Part shown: piece after piece, positions 1 through 8,823 of the stretch
Layout of the letters: each line of letters begins with the position of its first letter
Numbering within the stretch: position 1 is the first letter of the stretch
NCBI RefSeq assembly: GCF_002234575.2
Contig: NZ_CP022464.2
Location: 868,001-932,000 of the forward strand
Length of the DNA: 64,000 nt
From: Enterocloster bolteae
GTDB taxonomy: Bacteria > Bacillota > Clostridia > Lachnospirales > Lachnospiraceae
Reading direction: 5' to 3'
Program-made: the position numbers and the translations under genes
Notes under the pieces: generated by a model
Database searches by the model: none
The model's input: the letters and a program-made list of their open reading frames with translations, nothing else
Told to the model about the DNA's origin: nothing

Positions 1-202
1 GGTTCCAGATTATACGGAAGTATTTGTGGATGACGGGGATATCAATATAAAGAGAACATTGGAGATTTTAAAAAAGAATCACTTTGAAGGTGTTCTGATT
101 CCTGACCATACGCCGCAGATTCAGTGCCAGGATACATGGCATGCGGGAATGGCCTTTGCTCTTGGATTTATAAGGGCGGAGTTAATGGGGCTGGAAGGAT
201 AG
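1..202 (+). CDS. uxuA: Mannonate dehydratase, C-terminal end (partial)
   Basis: This is the last 66 codons of a gene entering from the left; the reading frame starts at base 2 and stops with TAG at 200-202. The tail reads IPDHTPQIQC followed by WHAGMAFALG, which I recognise as the conserved C-terminal part of UxuA, the Fe/Mn-dependent TIM-barrel enzyme that converts D-mannonate to 2-keto-3-deoxygluconate in cytoplasmic hexuronate breakdown. An SDR dehydrogenase begins 22 bases downstream behind its own AAGGAGG, so the two are probably co-transcribed. In many gut Firmicutes UxuA is paired with a mannonate or fructuronate dehydrogenase of the SDR type, which fits. The N-terminal part lies outside the window. 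Confidence 0.85.
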   Translation, partial: VPDYTEVFVDDGDINIKRTLEILKKNHFEGVLIPDHTPQIQCQDTWHAGMAFALGFIRAELMGLEG

Positions 203-224
203 GAAGATAAAAGGAGGTCTGTAT

Positions 225-968
225 ATGCAGTTATTTGATTTGACGGATAAGAATGTCCTGATTACAGGAGGAACCAGGGGAATTGGCTTTGCAATTGCAC
301 AGGGAGTGAAGCAGGCAGGCGGCAGGGTATGGATTCATGGCAGCAGTGAGGACAGGACCAGAAGGATTGCAGAGGAAAATGGATTTGACTATCTTTACGG
401 CGATCTCAGAGACCAGGAAGGGTTAGACGGAATGCTGCGTCCTTTCCTGTCCAGGGAGGACAGACTGGATGTGCTGATTAACAATGCCGGTTTTGAGACT
501 CACAGCGCCATTGAAAACGCTGAGGAGGAGTCAATGGACGCCATCTACAATGTAAATACCAAGTCGCCTTATTTCCTGCTGCAGAAGCTGCTTCCGGCTT
601 TGAAAAAGGCCGGGCGGGCATCCGTCATCAACGTGACCTCCATTCATCAGAAGGTGCCGGTGCGGGAAAATGGCTATTACTGCATGGCTAAAGCATCGTT
701 AGGTATGTTTACCAAGGTGGCTGCCCTGGAGCTGGCCAAGTATGGAATCCGTGTCAATAATCTGGCCCCCGGCGCCATTCTTACGGATATGAACCGTGAA
801 CTGGTGGAGGCCATGGATTTTGAAAAATGGATTCCCATAGGACGGGTTGGCCGTGCGGATGAGCTGATTGGTCCTGCCGTATTCCTGGCTTCTGATGCCT
901 CCTCCTATGTAACCGGAACCACATTGTATGTGGACGGGGGATACAGTGAAAATCTGCTGCGGTATTAA
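225..968 (+). CDS. SDR-family NAD(P)-dependent oxidoreductase
   Basis: The 247-residue protein is a classical short-chain dehydrogenase. It has the Rossmann glycine motif TGGTRGIG near residues 14-21, the NNAG motif at about residues 86-89, a catalytic Ser in the NVTSIHQ segment, the YxxxK pair in YYCMAK, and the C-terminal segment YVTGTTLYVDGGY. AAGGAGG at 210-216 supports the ATG at 225. It lies just after uxuA, so D-mannonate/D-fructuronate oxidoreductase, or a gluconate 5-dehydrogenase or KduD-like activity on a keto sugar acid, is the natural guess. Substrate cannot be read from the sequence; the family is certain, the specificity is inference from context. Confidence 0.85.
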   Translation: MQLFDLTDKNVLITGGTRGIGFAIAQGVKQAGGRVWIHGSSEDRTRRIAEENGFDYLYGDLRDQEGLDGMLRPFLSREDRLDVLINNAGFETHSAIENAEEESMDAIYNVNTKSPYFLLQKLLPALKKAGRASVINVTSIHQKVPVRENGYYCMAKASLGMFTKVAALELAKYGIRVNNLAPGAILTDMNRELVEAMDFEKWIPIGRVGRADELIGPAVFLASDASSYVTGTTLYVDGGYSENLLRY

Positions 969-1039
969 AGGCTGGGAAGTGGAATTGCGGAGTGGGGATG
1001 CATATTGGCATTGCCAAGTGCGCAGAAAGGAGAGTGGCA

Positions 1040-2062
1040 ATGTACAGCCGTAATTATGGGTGCAGGATCACAGACCAGATAATCATGGATGGCAACAAGG
1101 CGGTTGTCATGGAAAATCAAAAGCTGCGGCTGACATTTTTGGCTGACAGGGGCATGGACTGTGTGGAAATGCTGTACAAGCCGGAGGATATTGATTTTAT
1201 GTGGCGGTCTCCGGCGGGGCTTCATAAAAGAAGTGAGTATCTGTCTAATTCCGGGGACAGTCTGGGGAATTACCTGGACCATAATTCAGGAGGATGGCAG
1301 GAGATACTTCCCAACGGAGGAGGAGAGTGCAGCTACAAAGGCGCTTGTCTGGGGATGCACGGGGAGATTTCAAGTGTGCCGTGGGATTGCAGGATCATAA
1401 AGGATTCTGAGGAGGAGGTTGTCCTTAAGGCATGCATTACCACCCTGCGTTCCCCGTTCCGTCTGGAGAAGGAAATATCCTTAAAGATGGATGAAAGCGC
1501 CATCACAATCCGGGAAAGCCTTACCAATCTGGCAAAGGAGCCAATGGAGCTTATGTGGGGCCATCACCCCACCGTGGGAAAACCTTTTCTGGATAGCAGC
1601 TGCCGGATTGACACAAATGGGACTGTGGGTTTTTCCATGGATCAGCGCGATTTTGAGACACAGCGTCTGAAGCCGGGAACCAGGTTTGAATGGCCTGCTG
1701 CCGGCAATGGAGTGGATTTTTCAAACGTGCCGGAGGAGGATGCTGATACTGCGGATATGATTTATATAACCGGTTTTCCGGAGCGTGCCTGGTACCGGGT
1801 ACATAATGAAACTAAAAACATAAGTTATGGAATGAGCTGGGACGGAAAACTGTTCCCATATATGTGGATGTGGCAGGTATGCGGTGGTTCTTATGGATAT
1901 CCATGGTATGGAAGAACTTATAACCTGGCGCTGGAGCCATGGACCAGTTACCCGTCATCGGGTTTAATAAAGGCCATTGAGAATGGAAGCGCTCTCTGTC
2001 TTGAGGCAGGGGAGATAAGGCAAACAGAACTTTGCTTCTGGATTAAAAAGGAGGAGATATAA
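1040..2062 (+). CDS. DUF4432 / aldose 1-epimerase-like protein
   Basis: This 340-residue protein belongs to the galactose-mutarotase-like beta-sandwich group (DUF4432). Supporting segments are GGWQEILPNGGGE in the middle and MWGHHPTVGKPFL, whose histidines sit where sugar epimerases of this fold keep catalytic or substrate-binding residues. I place the start at ATG 1040 because AAAGGAGAG lies just upstream at 1026-1034; an in-frame ATG at 992 would add 16 unlikely residues. It is followed after one base by the RraA-like gene, so translation is probably coupled. The likely role is anomer or epimer conversion of a sugar or sugar acid handled by this operon; the exact substrate is unknown. Confidence 0.75.
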   Translation: MYSRNYGCRITDQIIMDGNKAVVMENQKLRLTFLADRGMDCVEMLYKPEDIDFMWRSPAGLHKRSEYLSNSGDSLGNYLDHNSGGWQEILPNGGGECSYKGACLGMHGEISSVPWDCRIIKDSEEEVVLKACITTLRSPFRLEKEISLKMDESAITIRESLTNLAKEPMELMWGHHPTVGKPFLDSSCRIDTNGTVGFSMDQRDFETQRLKPGTRFEWPAAGNGVDFSNVPEEDADTADMIYITGFPERAWYRVHNETKNISYGMSWDGKLFPYMWMWQVCGGSYGYPWYGRTYNLALEPWTSYPSSGLIKAIENGSALCLEAGEIRQTELCFWIKKEEI

Positions 2063-2063
2063 A

Positions 2064-2723
2064 ATGGTGTTAAAAAAACATGAATTGCTGGAAGTTATAA
2101 AGAAAGAGCTGTATACTCCTGTGGTAGGGGATATACTGGACCAGATGGGATTATACCACCAGTTTCTCCCCCAGGCAGTCCGGCCCCTTAGGGATGATAT
2201 GAAGCTGGCAGGTTATGCTATGACCGTTTTAATGATTGATGTATTCGGCCAGCAGAAAAAGCCCTTTGGTTATTTGACAGAGGCGCTGGATGACTTGCAG
2301 GAGGACGAAATTTATGTGGCTGCCGGAGGCACCATGCGTTGCGCGTATTGGGGAGAGCTTTTAACGGCCACTGCAAAAAAGCGCGGGGCGGCAGGTGCAG
2401 TTGTCAATGGATGGCATAGGGATACGCCTCAGGTGCTGGACCAGAACTGGCCTGTATTTTCCAGGGGATGTTATGCCCAGGATTCTTCTGTGCGCACCCA
2501 GGTGGTGGATTACCGCTGCCGGATCGAAATAGAAGGCGTAACCGTTATGTCCGGCGATTTGATCTTTGGTGATGTGGACGGTGTTCTGGTTATTCCGGCA
2601 GAGCATATTGAATATGTGATTGAAAAAGCCCTTGAAAAAGCAAGAGGAGAGAAGAACGTAAGAAAGGCTATTGAGAAAGGCATGAGCGCGACGGAGGCAT
2701 TTGCTACCTTTGGTATACTTTAG
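2064..2723 (+). CDS. RraA-family protein (HMG/CHA aldolase-like fold)
   Basis: The 219-residue protein has the RraA fold signature: GAAGAVVNGWHRD in the centre (the family GAVxDGxxRD, with the Arg-Asp pair that in aldolase members contacts the metal-bound ligand), followed by WPVFSRG and, near the end, the MSGDLIFGDVDGVLVIP block. Members are either class II pyruvate aldolases acting on 4-hydroxy-4-methyl-2-oxoglutarate-type substrates or RNase E inhibitors; Clostridia lack a classical RNase E target, so an aldolase or sugar-acid role is more plausible here. The gene begins one base after the upstream stop behind AAGGAGGAG. A decayed homologue of a different subtype sits at 10419-10661. Confidence 0.8.
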   Translation: MVLKKHELLEVIKKELYTPVVGDILDQMGLYHQFLPQAVRPLRDDMKLAGYAMTVLMIDVFGQQKKPFGYLTEALDDLQEDEIYVAAGGTMRCAYWGELLTATAKKRGAAGAVVNGWHRDTPQVLDQNWPVFSRGCYAQDSSVRTQVVDYRCRIEIEGVTVMSGDLIFGDVDGVLVIPAEHIEYVIEKALEKARGEKNVRKAIEKGMSATEAFATFGIL

Positions 2724-2774
2724 TACCTATCTTTTTGGAACAATGTTTTTCAAACAGGTTACGGGGAGGGATGT

Positions 2775-3836
2775 ATGATGGAATATAGGATTTATGCAGG
2801 AACATATGCGGGTGCGGATGAAAATGGTATTTTCAGATACAGGATGGATGGAAACAGCCAAATACTGGAAAGGGAACTGGCTCTTCCGGGTATATCAAAC
2901 CCGTCGTATCTGGCCCTTTCGCAGAACGGGACCATGATGTATGCAGTGATGGAGGATATGGAGTATCATGGGAAAGCGGGGGGAGGCGTGTGCGCCATAA
3001 AATGCCGTGAGAATTCTCTGGAGATTCTCAATTCCAGAGGAACTACGGGCACCCTTCCCTGCCATGTGACCCTGGATGAGGAAGCAGGGGTTATTTATGC
3101 GGCTAACTATATGAGCGGAAGCCTGTCCATGTTTCCTCTGATGCCGGATGGAAGTCTAGGGGAAATGAGTGACTGCAGACAGCATAAGGGAAAAGGACCC
3201 AACACCCTGCGCCAGGAAGGCCCCCATGTGCATTTTAGCGGTCTGTCTCCGGAAAAGGACGGAATCTGGTGTGTGGACCTGGGCCTGGACTGTATATTAT
3301 TTTATGGAATAGATGTTCATACCATGACCCTTAGCCATAGGCCGGAGCGGGATATTATGCTGCCAAAGGGAACCGGCCCCAGGCATTTTGTGTTTCAGCC
3401 GGGAAACGCGCACAGGATGTATGTGGTCTGTGAATTGAGTTCAGAGGTGTTTGCGGTGAATATATTAAAAGAGGGATGCCAAATATTGCAGAGAATTTCC
3501 TCCCTGAGCGCACCGAATGATAAAAGCTCCTGTGCAGCCATCAAATGTTCGGAGGACGGCCGTTTCTTATATGTGTCCAACCGCGGAGACGACAGCATTG
3601 CTGTATTCAGGATTGATCCAAAAAACGGCCTTCTCCATCTGGTGCAGATAGAAAAGGCCGGCGGCAGGACTCCCAGAGATATTCTGGTACTTAAGGACAT
3701 GATTTTGTCTGCGAACCAGGACAGCAATACCATTACATGTTTCTATAGGAATGAAGATACGGGAATCCTGACGCGGAGGATGGGAGAGACTTTCTGTCAT
3801 GCTCCTGTCTGCCTTACTGCCGTCCCCACTGCATAG
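2775..3836 (+). CDS. Lactonase-family seven-bladed beta-propeller protein (6-phosphogluconolactonase-like)
   Basis: The 353-residue protein carries the YbhE/Pgl-type propeller features: repeated blades, GISNPSYLALSQNG near the N-terminus, LPCHVTLDEEAG, KGTGPRHFVFQPGN, and LYVSNRGDDSIAVF late in the protein. Members hydrolyse sugar lactones such as 6-phosphogluconolactone. No signal peptide is visible, so it should be cytoplasmic. Together with the SDR, a dehydrogenase-lactonase step in sugar-acid oxidation is likely. ATGs at 2775 and 2778 both follow ACGGGGAGGG and cannot be separated. The last 23 bases overlap the 3' end of the convergent subtilase gene, and no terminator hairpin is visible between them. 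Confidence 0.8.
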   Translation: MMEYRIYAGTYAGADENGIFRYRMDGNSQILERELALPGISNPSYLALSQNGTMMYAVMEDMEYHGKAGGGVCAIKCRENSLEILNSRGTTGTLPCHVTLDEEAGVIYAANYMSGSLSMFPLMPDGSLGEMSDCRQHKGKGPNTLRQEGPHVHFSGLSPEKDGIWCVDLGLDCILFYGIDVHTMTLSHRPERDIMLPKGTGPRHFVFQPGNAHRMYVVCELSSEVFAVNILKEGCQILQRISSLSAPNDKSSCAAIKCSEDGRFLYVSNRGDDSIAVFRIDPKNGLLHLVQIEKAGGRTPRDILVLKDMILSANQDSNTITCFYRNEDTGILTRRMGETFCHAPVCLTAVPTA

Positions 3837-5067
3837 CCCCGTTGGCATCCAGCATTCCGCCGCTTAATACCTTGCCGTTCAGGCTGTCCATCTTGCGGGC
3901 TGAGGCCAGGATTACGTTTTTGATGTCTGTCAGGCTCAATTCCGGTCTGGAGGTATAGAGCATGGCTGCTGTGCCGGTGACCATGGGAGCGGCCATGGAG
4001 GTGCCGCTCATGAAGGCGTAGCCATTGTCCGGAGTGATGCCCAGGATGAAGGTGCCGGGGGCAGCGATGTCCACGCTGCCCGCGCCGAAGTTGGAGCTCT
4101 CATCCAGTTTGCCGTCAAACATCAGGTTGGCTACGGTTATCACGTTGTCAAAGGGAAGGGAGGCAGGGTAAATGGGGGAGGCGTCTATGTTATAGCCGAT
4201 TGCGTTGTCATCCCCGTTGCCCGCGGCTACAATGAAAAGCATTCCGGAGTCGCGGATAGCTGCCTTGAATTCTTCGGTGCAGTTCTGGGAGCCGAAGCTC
4301 AGATTGCATATCTGGGCGCCGTTGGCCTTCGCATATTTGATGGCTGCAATCACATTGTCCGGTGAACCCTTTCCCTCTTCTCCTCCCAGGGCCTTTACAG
4401 GCATGATTTTTACGTAATTGTTGTCGGCTATTCCCACGATGCCGCCGTTATCCTTGGAGGCCGCAATGGTGCCGGCTGCATGGGTGCCGTGGACGTCCTC
4501 CGGGCCTTCGTAAACCTGGTTGGTATTGCTGTAAAAATTCCAGCCGTTTACATCGTCCACGAATCCGTTTCCGTCATTGTCAATGCCGTCTCCGGGAATC
4601 TCGTCCTCATTGACCCATATGGAACCCTGCAAATCCGGATGGGAGATGTCCACGCCTGTGTCTATGACCGCCACGGTCAGGGGGCGCTTTGTCTCTGTCT
4701 GGGAGTAGGCCTCCCATGCTGGCTGGATATTGATATCAATTCCGGGAACAGCATCAATGGCGCTGGTCAGGATATTGGCCGGCTCCAGCGGGGGAAGGGC
4801 TATGGCGTCTACCTTTCCTCTTTTGTTTCTGTGTACATAGGCGGGGTCCAGGGAATCAATATCCAGTTCCTGGACTATTTTTTGCGCCTGGCCGTCATTT
4901 TTAAGGGCCCACTGGTACGAGGCCTTGTCGTCCTTGATGGACAGGTTGTTGAGGCCGGGGCCTACCGCATAGGCGGAGAATGCGTTATCCGCCGCATTAT
5001 AGGGGACGGCCCCGGACGCTGTGGCAAGTGCCAGGAAAAGCGCCGTGGCCGTAATGAGTTTTTTCAT
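3814..5067 (-). CDS. Secreted S8-family serine peptidase (subtilisin-like)
   Basis: The 417-residue protein starts with a Sec signal peptide (KK, hydrophobic stretch, ASGA near residue 20). The catalytic triad is intact: Asp136 in VAVIDTGVD, His193 in HGTHAAGT and Ser357 in SGTSMAAP, with the oxyanion Asn284 in AAGNGDD. An acidic DGIDNDGNGFVDD loop at 160-172 looks like a calcium site. Residues 21-115 are probably the propeptide. I chose ATG 5067 because AAAAAGGAG lies just upstream and the signal peptide begins there; an open frame continues upstream to 5205 but overlaps glgP and has no support. It lies 107 bases behind glgP on the same strand, and may be transcribed with it. The substrate is unknown. 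Confidence 0.9.
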   Translation of the reverse strand: MKKLITATALFLALATASGAVPYNAADNAFSAYAVGPGLNNLSIKDDKASYQWALKNDGQAQKIVQELDIDSLDPAYVHRNKRGKVDAIALPPLEPANILTSAIDAVPGIDINIQPAWEAYSQTETKRPLTVAVIDTGVDISHPDLQGSIWVNEDEIPGDGIDNDGNGFVDDVNGWNFYSNTNQVYEGPEDVHGTHAAGTIAASKDNGGIVGIADNNYVKIMPVKALGGEEGKGSPDNVIAAIKYAKANGAQICNLSFGSQNCTEEFKAAIRDSGMLFIVAAGNGDDNAIGYNIDASPIYPASLPFDNVITVANLMFDGKLDESSNFGAGSVDIAAPGTFILGITPDNGYAFMSGTSMAAPMVTGTAAMLYTSRPELSLTDIKNVILASARKMDSLNGKVLSGGMLDANGAMQWGRQ

Positions 5068-5174
5068 GACTATGCTCCTTTTTGATGTTTCATTATACCA
5101 TTGTAATAGTATAACACATAAGATAGCATAAGACTTTGAAAATTTTATGAAAATCTTTCCGATTTTATTACAAA

Positions 5175-7463
5175 TTATGGTACCAGACCCGTATCTAACT
5201 TCCATATATCCCTGTTGTACTCCTCAATGGTACGGTCAGAGGAGAAGTAACCGGCCTTGCTGATGTTGATTAACATTTTCCTGGCCCAGGCCGTACGGTT
5301 TTCGTAGTCGCTCAGAGCCTGTTCCCTGGCCTGGCAGTAAGCCTTAAAGTCGGGGAAGGTCATGAACCAGTCCTTGTTCAGAAGCTCGTTGTACAGGCGC
5401 TCCAGGTGTTCCACGGAACCGGCTGCCGTCATGGCGGGGCTGATGATGAAATCAACGGCTTCCTTAAGGTCAGGGTCCGCCTCATAGTAGGAGCGGGAGC
5501 AGTAGCTGCCTTCTGCGTACCGCCGGATGACGGTTTCGCTGGATTCACCGAAGATATAGATGTTGTCGTCGCCTACCAGCTCATGGATTTCCACATTGGC
5601 TCCGTCATCCGTGCCCAGGGTCACGGCTCCGTTGAGCATAAATTTCATGTTGCTGGTACCGCTGGCTTCCTTGGAGGCCAGGGATATCTGTTCCGAGATA
5701 TCGCAGGCAGGAATCAGCTTTTCAGCCAGGCTCACATTGTAGTTATTTACCATGACCACATTCAGCCATGGCTTTACGTCCGGGTCGCTGTCAATGACCT
5801 GCTGGAGGCAGAGTATCATATGAATGATATCCTTTGCAATGGTATATGCAGGCGCTGCCTTGGCTCCAAAGATGGCGGTGATGGGAGTGGCCGGCCTGCT
5901 GCCCCGTTTGATTTCCAGGTATTTGTGTATCAGGTACAGGGCGTTCATCTGCTGGCGCTTGTATTCATGAAGACGTTTTACCTGTATGTCAAAAATGGAT
6001 TTGGGGTCAATGTCAATGTCCTGGGTTTCCTTAAGGTAGTCTGCCAGCTCCTGTTTCTTACTGTCCTTGATGGCTAAAAGGCGGTGCAGGGTCTTTATGT
6101 TGGCTGTGAATGCCCTGTCATCCAGTTTCTTAAGTTCAAATGCATCCTTCTTAAAACCATCGCCTATGAGTTCTGATATATAATCAGCCAGCTGGGGATT
6201 GCAGTGAAGCAGCCACCGGCGGAAGGTGATGCCGTTTGTCTTATTGTTGAATTTCTCCGGGTAGAGCCTGTAAAAGTTGTTCAGCTCATTCTTTTTCAGT
6301 ATGTCTGTGTGAAGGGCAGCCACGCCGTTGACACTGAAGCCGTAGTGGATGTCAATGTGGGCCATGTGCACCCGGTCGCCCTTGTCAATGATATACACGG
6401 ACGGATCATCAAATTTCCTCCTGACCTTGTCGTCCAACACTTCCATAATGGGAATCAGCTGGGGAACCGCTTCTTTAAAGTAGTCCATGGGCCAGGTCTC
6501 CAGGGCTTCCGCCAGGATGGTGTGGTTGGTATAAGCGCAGGTATCCGTCACCACCTGTATGGCGTCGTCCATTTCCATGCCGTGCTCTGTGGTGAGAAGG
6601 CGAATCAGCTCGGGAATGACCATGGTGGGATGGGTGTCGTTGATCTGGATGGCCGCATAGTCGGGCAGGTCGTAAAGGGTGGAGCCTTTTGCAGCTGCCT
6701 CTGACAGTATGAGGCGGGCCGCGTTGCTGACCATGAAATACTGCTGGTAAATGCGCAGTATCTGACCAGCCCTGTCGCTGTCATCCGGGTAAAGGAACAG
6801 GGTCAGGTTTTTCCTGATATCAGTCTTGTCAAAGGAAATCCCGTCCTCTACAATGGACTCATCCACGGTCTCCACATCAAAAAGATGCAGCTTGTTGGTG
6901 CGGTTGTCATAGCCGGTGACTTCGATGTCATACATCCGTGAGGTGAGCGTAAAGTTCCGGTATGGAATCTGGTAGGTAACATTGGTTTTACTCAGCCAGG
7001 AGGTGTTTTCCATCCATGGGTTGGGCTCCTCATTCTGAAGATTATCCCTGAATAACTGCCTGAACAGGCCGAAATGGTAGTTCAGCCCGATTCCGTCCCC
7101 GTTCAGTCCCAGCGTGGCTATGGAATCCAGGAAACAGGCTGCCAGCCTGCCTAACCCGCCGTTGCCCAGGGATGGCTCAGGCTCCAGTTCCTCCAGGACA
7201 CTGAGGTCTTTGCCGCGGCTTGCCAGAATGGATTTGACCTGGCTGTAGATTCCAAGGTTTATCATATTATTGGACAGCAGCTTGCCTATAAGGAATTCAG
7301 CGGAAATGTAGTATAATTTCTTTTTTCCCCGGGCGGATTCCCGGCCCTTGGACAGTTTATTTACCAGGCAGAGAAGGCCTGTGTACAGCTCTTTGTCAGT
7401 GCAGCTTGAAATGTCTTTTTTGCACGCTTCTGTCAGCATTTGCTCCAATTGGTTCTGATTCAT
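5175..7463 (-). CDS. glgP: Glycogen/maltodextrin phosphorylase
   Basis: The 762-residue protein is a GT35 phosphorylase, which releases glucose 1-phosphate from the non-reducing ends of alpha-1,4-glucans using pyridoxal phosphate. I see the N-terminal GNGGLGRLAACFLDS motif, the central QINDTHPT block, FDIQVKRLHEYKRQ, and the PLP-binding region EASGTSNMKFMLNG with its lysine, followed by TLGTDDGANVEI. Length is slightly below the usual 790-840, as for maltodextrin-type enzymes. The start follows GGAGGAATGTAAATC. The divergently encoded AraC regulator and malQ lie immediately upstream, so this is one alpha-glucan utilisation locus. A TATAAT-like element on the minus strand lies near 7520. Confidence 0.95.
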   Translation of the reverse strand: MNQNQLEQMLTEACKKDISSCTDKELYTGLLCLVNKLSKGRESARGKKKLYYISAEFLIGKLLSNNMINLGIYSQVKSILASRGKDLSVLEELEPEPSLGNGGLGRLAACFLDSIATLGLNGDGIGLNYHFGLFRQLFRDNLQNEEPNPWMENTSWLSKTNVTYQIPYRNFTLTSRMYDIEVTGYDNRTNKLHLFDVETVDESIVEDGISFDKTDIRKNLTLFLYPDDSDRAGQILRIYQQYFMVSNAARLILSEAAAKGSTLYDLPDYAAIQINDTHPTMVIPELIRLLTTEHGMEMDDAIQVVTDTCAYTNHTILAEALETWPMDYFKEAVPQLIPIMEVLDDKVRRKFDDPSVYIIDKGDRVHMAHIDIHYGFSVNGVAALHTDILKKNELNNFYRLYPEKFNNKTNGITFRRWLLHCNPQLADYISELIGDGFKKDAFELKKLDDRAFTANIKTLHRLLAIKDSKKQELADYLKETQDIDIDPKSIFDIQVKRLHEYKRQQMNALYLIHKYLEIKRGSRPATPITAIFGAKAAPAYTIAKDIIHMILCLQQVIDSDPDVKPWLNVVMVNNYNVSLAEKLIPACDISEQISLASKEASGTSNMKFMLNGAVTLGTDDGANVEIHELVGDDNIYIFGESSETVIRRYAEGSYCSRSYYEADPDLKEAVDFIISPAMTAAGSVEHLERLYNELLNKDWFMTFPDFKAYCQAREQALSDYENRTAWARKMLINISKAGYFSSDRTIEEYNRDIWKLDTGLVP

Positions 7464-7545
7464 GATTTACATTCCTCCGTAAGGGGTGCCGTAGCGGCAT
7501 GATTGTACGTTTGTCTGTATTATAATGGGATGAAAAAAGAAAATC

Positions 7546-7575
7546 TTGCATAATTATGTGATGATATAGTACAAT
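7546..7575 (+). promoter_or_regulatory. Probable sigma-A promoter of the AraC gene
   Basis: TTGCAT at 7546-7551 and TACAAT at 7570-7575 are separated by 18 bases and lie 33 bases before the AraC start codon. Both hexamers are one or two changes from consensus. This is a pattern match only. Confidence 0.4.
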
Positions 7576-7607
7576 ACTATCAAATTTATGATAAAGGTGG
7601 TCTGCAG

Positions 7608-8627
7608 ATGCAGGACGGCATGAAAATGGGAAGCACGGAGAGCGGTTATCAGGGGAGAGACAGGAGCGGGATGCAGGGGAATGGGGCATATGGAGAAGTC
7701 GGACGTGAGGAATATGGAGAAGGCGGGCGTGAGGAATATAGAGGACGCGGGCGTGAGCAATATGGGTACCATGAGATAAAAGAGCATGCGGGAAGGGATT
7801 TCCCTTTTAATATTTACCCCTGCTCTATTCCGGCTGATTTCAGGCAGGTTCCTGTTCACTGGCATGAGGATATGGAGATTATTGCGGTGAAAAAGGGACG
7901 GGGTGTGGTGACTGTGGATATGGAGCCGTATGAAGCAAGGGCGGGGGAGGCCGTGGTGGTGTTTCCCGGACAGCTTCATGGCATCAGTCAGTGCGGCTCT
8001 GAGGCGATGGAGTATGAAAATATTATTTTTCTTCCTTCTATGCTTATGTCGGCTGAATCAGACCTGTGCACCTATGATTTTTTGCGGCCCATGACAGAGG
8101 GCGGTATCGGAAAGCCTCTTCATATTACAGGAGGTCTGCCGGATTACGGGGCTTTTATGGAATGTATCGGGATCCTGGACCAGCTGTGCGGGAAAAAGAA
8201 CTATGCCTACCAGATGGGGGTAAAAGGAACCCTGTTCTGGTTCCTGGGCCTGATTGCAGGGATTTGGGGCCCGGAGGCCGCAGGGCAGCCCCGTAAATCC
8301 AGGGAGAGGATGAAACGGCTGCTGGAATACATGGAGGAGCACTACGGTGAAAAGATAACTGTGGAGGACGGGGCAGAGCTCTGTTTTTACAGTAATTCCC
8401 ATTTTATGAAGTATTTTAAACAGTATATGGGTGTGCCGTTCATACAGTATCTCAATGAATTCCGTCTGGAAAAGGCGGCGGGAATGCTGCTGACCACCCC
8501 GGATCCGGTGACGGCGGTGGCCCAGAGATGCGGATTTGATAACATATCCTATTTTAACCGGCTGTTCCGGAGAAAGTACGGGAAAACGCCGGGGGAATAC
8601 CGCAAGAATGGGGAGATTTACTTGTAG
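7608..8627 (+). CDS. AraC-family transcriptional regulator with cupin sensor
   Basis: The 339-residue protein has an AraC-type cupin ligand domain at about residues 70-190 (VPVHWHEDMEIIAVKKGRG and FPGQLHGISQ, with the usual His and Glu residues) and a C-terminal double helix-turn-helix at about 240-335 (YSNSHFMKYFKQYMGVPF and NISYFNRLFRRKYGKTPGEY). It lies between divergent glgP and downstream malQ, so it probably controls alpha-glucan use in response to a sugar. The first 60 residues are odd: low-complexity Gly/Arg/Glu/Tyr sequence with repeated GREEYG-like units that is not part of the normal AraC fold. AAGGTGG before ATG 7608 supports this start, but a start further in cannot be fully excluded. 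Confidence 0.88.
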   Translation: MQDGMKMGSTESGYQGRDRSGMQGNGAYGEVGREEYGEGGREEYRGRGREQYGYHEIKEHAGRDFPFNIYPCSIPADFRQVPVHWHEDMEIIAVKKGRGVVTVDMEPYEARAGEAVVVFPGQLHGISQCGSEAMEYENIIFLPSMLMSAESDLCTYDFLRPMTEGGIGKPLHITGGLPDYGAFMECIGILDQLCGKKNYAYQMGVKGTLFWFLGLIAGIWGPEAAGQPRKSRERMKRLLEYMEEHYGEKITVEDGAELCFYSNSHFMKYFKQYMGVPFIQYLNEFRLEKAAGMLLTTPDPVTAVAQRCGFDNISYFNRLFRRKYGKTPGEYRKNGEIYL

Positions 8628-8704
8628 GGGATATGAAAGTGTGATAAAATGAAGCGGTATTTTCCGGGGCCTGTCAGATTGCGGCAGTGCAGCTGTGCGG
8701 CGGA

Positions 8705-8768
8705 ATGATTGTGCGGCAGAGTGATTATGTGGCAGAGTGATTATGTGGCAGAGTGATTATGTGGCAGA
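8705..8768 (+). repeat. 16-bp tandem repeat upstream of malQ
   Basis: Three perfect head-to-tail copies of GTGATTATGTGGCAGA occupy 8721-8736, 8737-8752 and 8753-8768, preceded by a diverged copy (3 changes) at 8705-8720. The array ends about 55 bases before the malQ start codon and lies after the AraC stop. It may be a slippage-prone array or a set of protein-binding sites. Confidence 0.9.
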
Positions 8769-8823
8769 ATAATCGTACAGCATGAAATGAATGGGCACAC
8801 CGGACATAAAGGAGATTATCACT

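Noticed and set aside
4480..5085. Long open frame on the plus strand inside the subtilase gene
   Set aside because: It is a shadow of a gene with intact catalytic triad and signal peptide on the other strand; no ribosome site or family resemblance.
8638..8790. Possible CRISPR array before malQ
   Set aside because: The 16-base units are directly adjacent without spacers and there are no cas genes; it is a plain tandem repeat.
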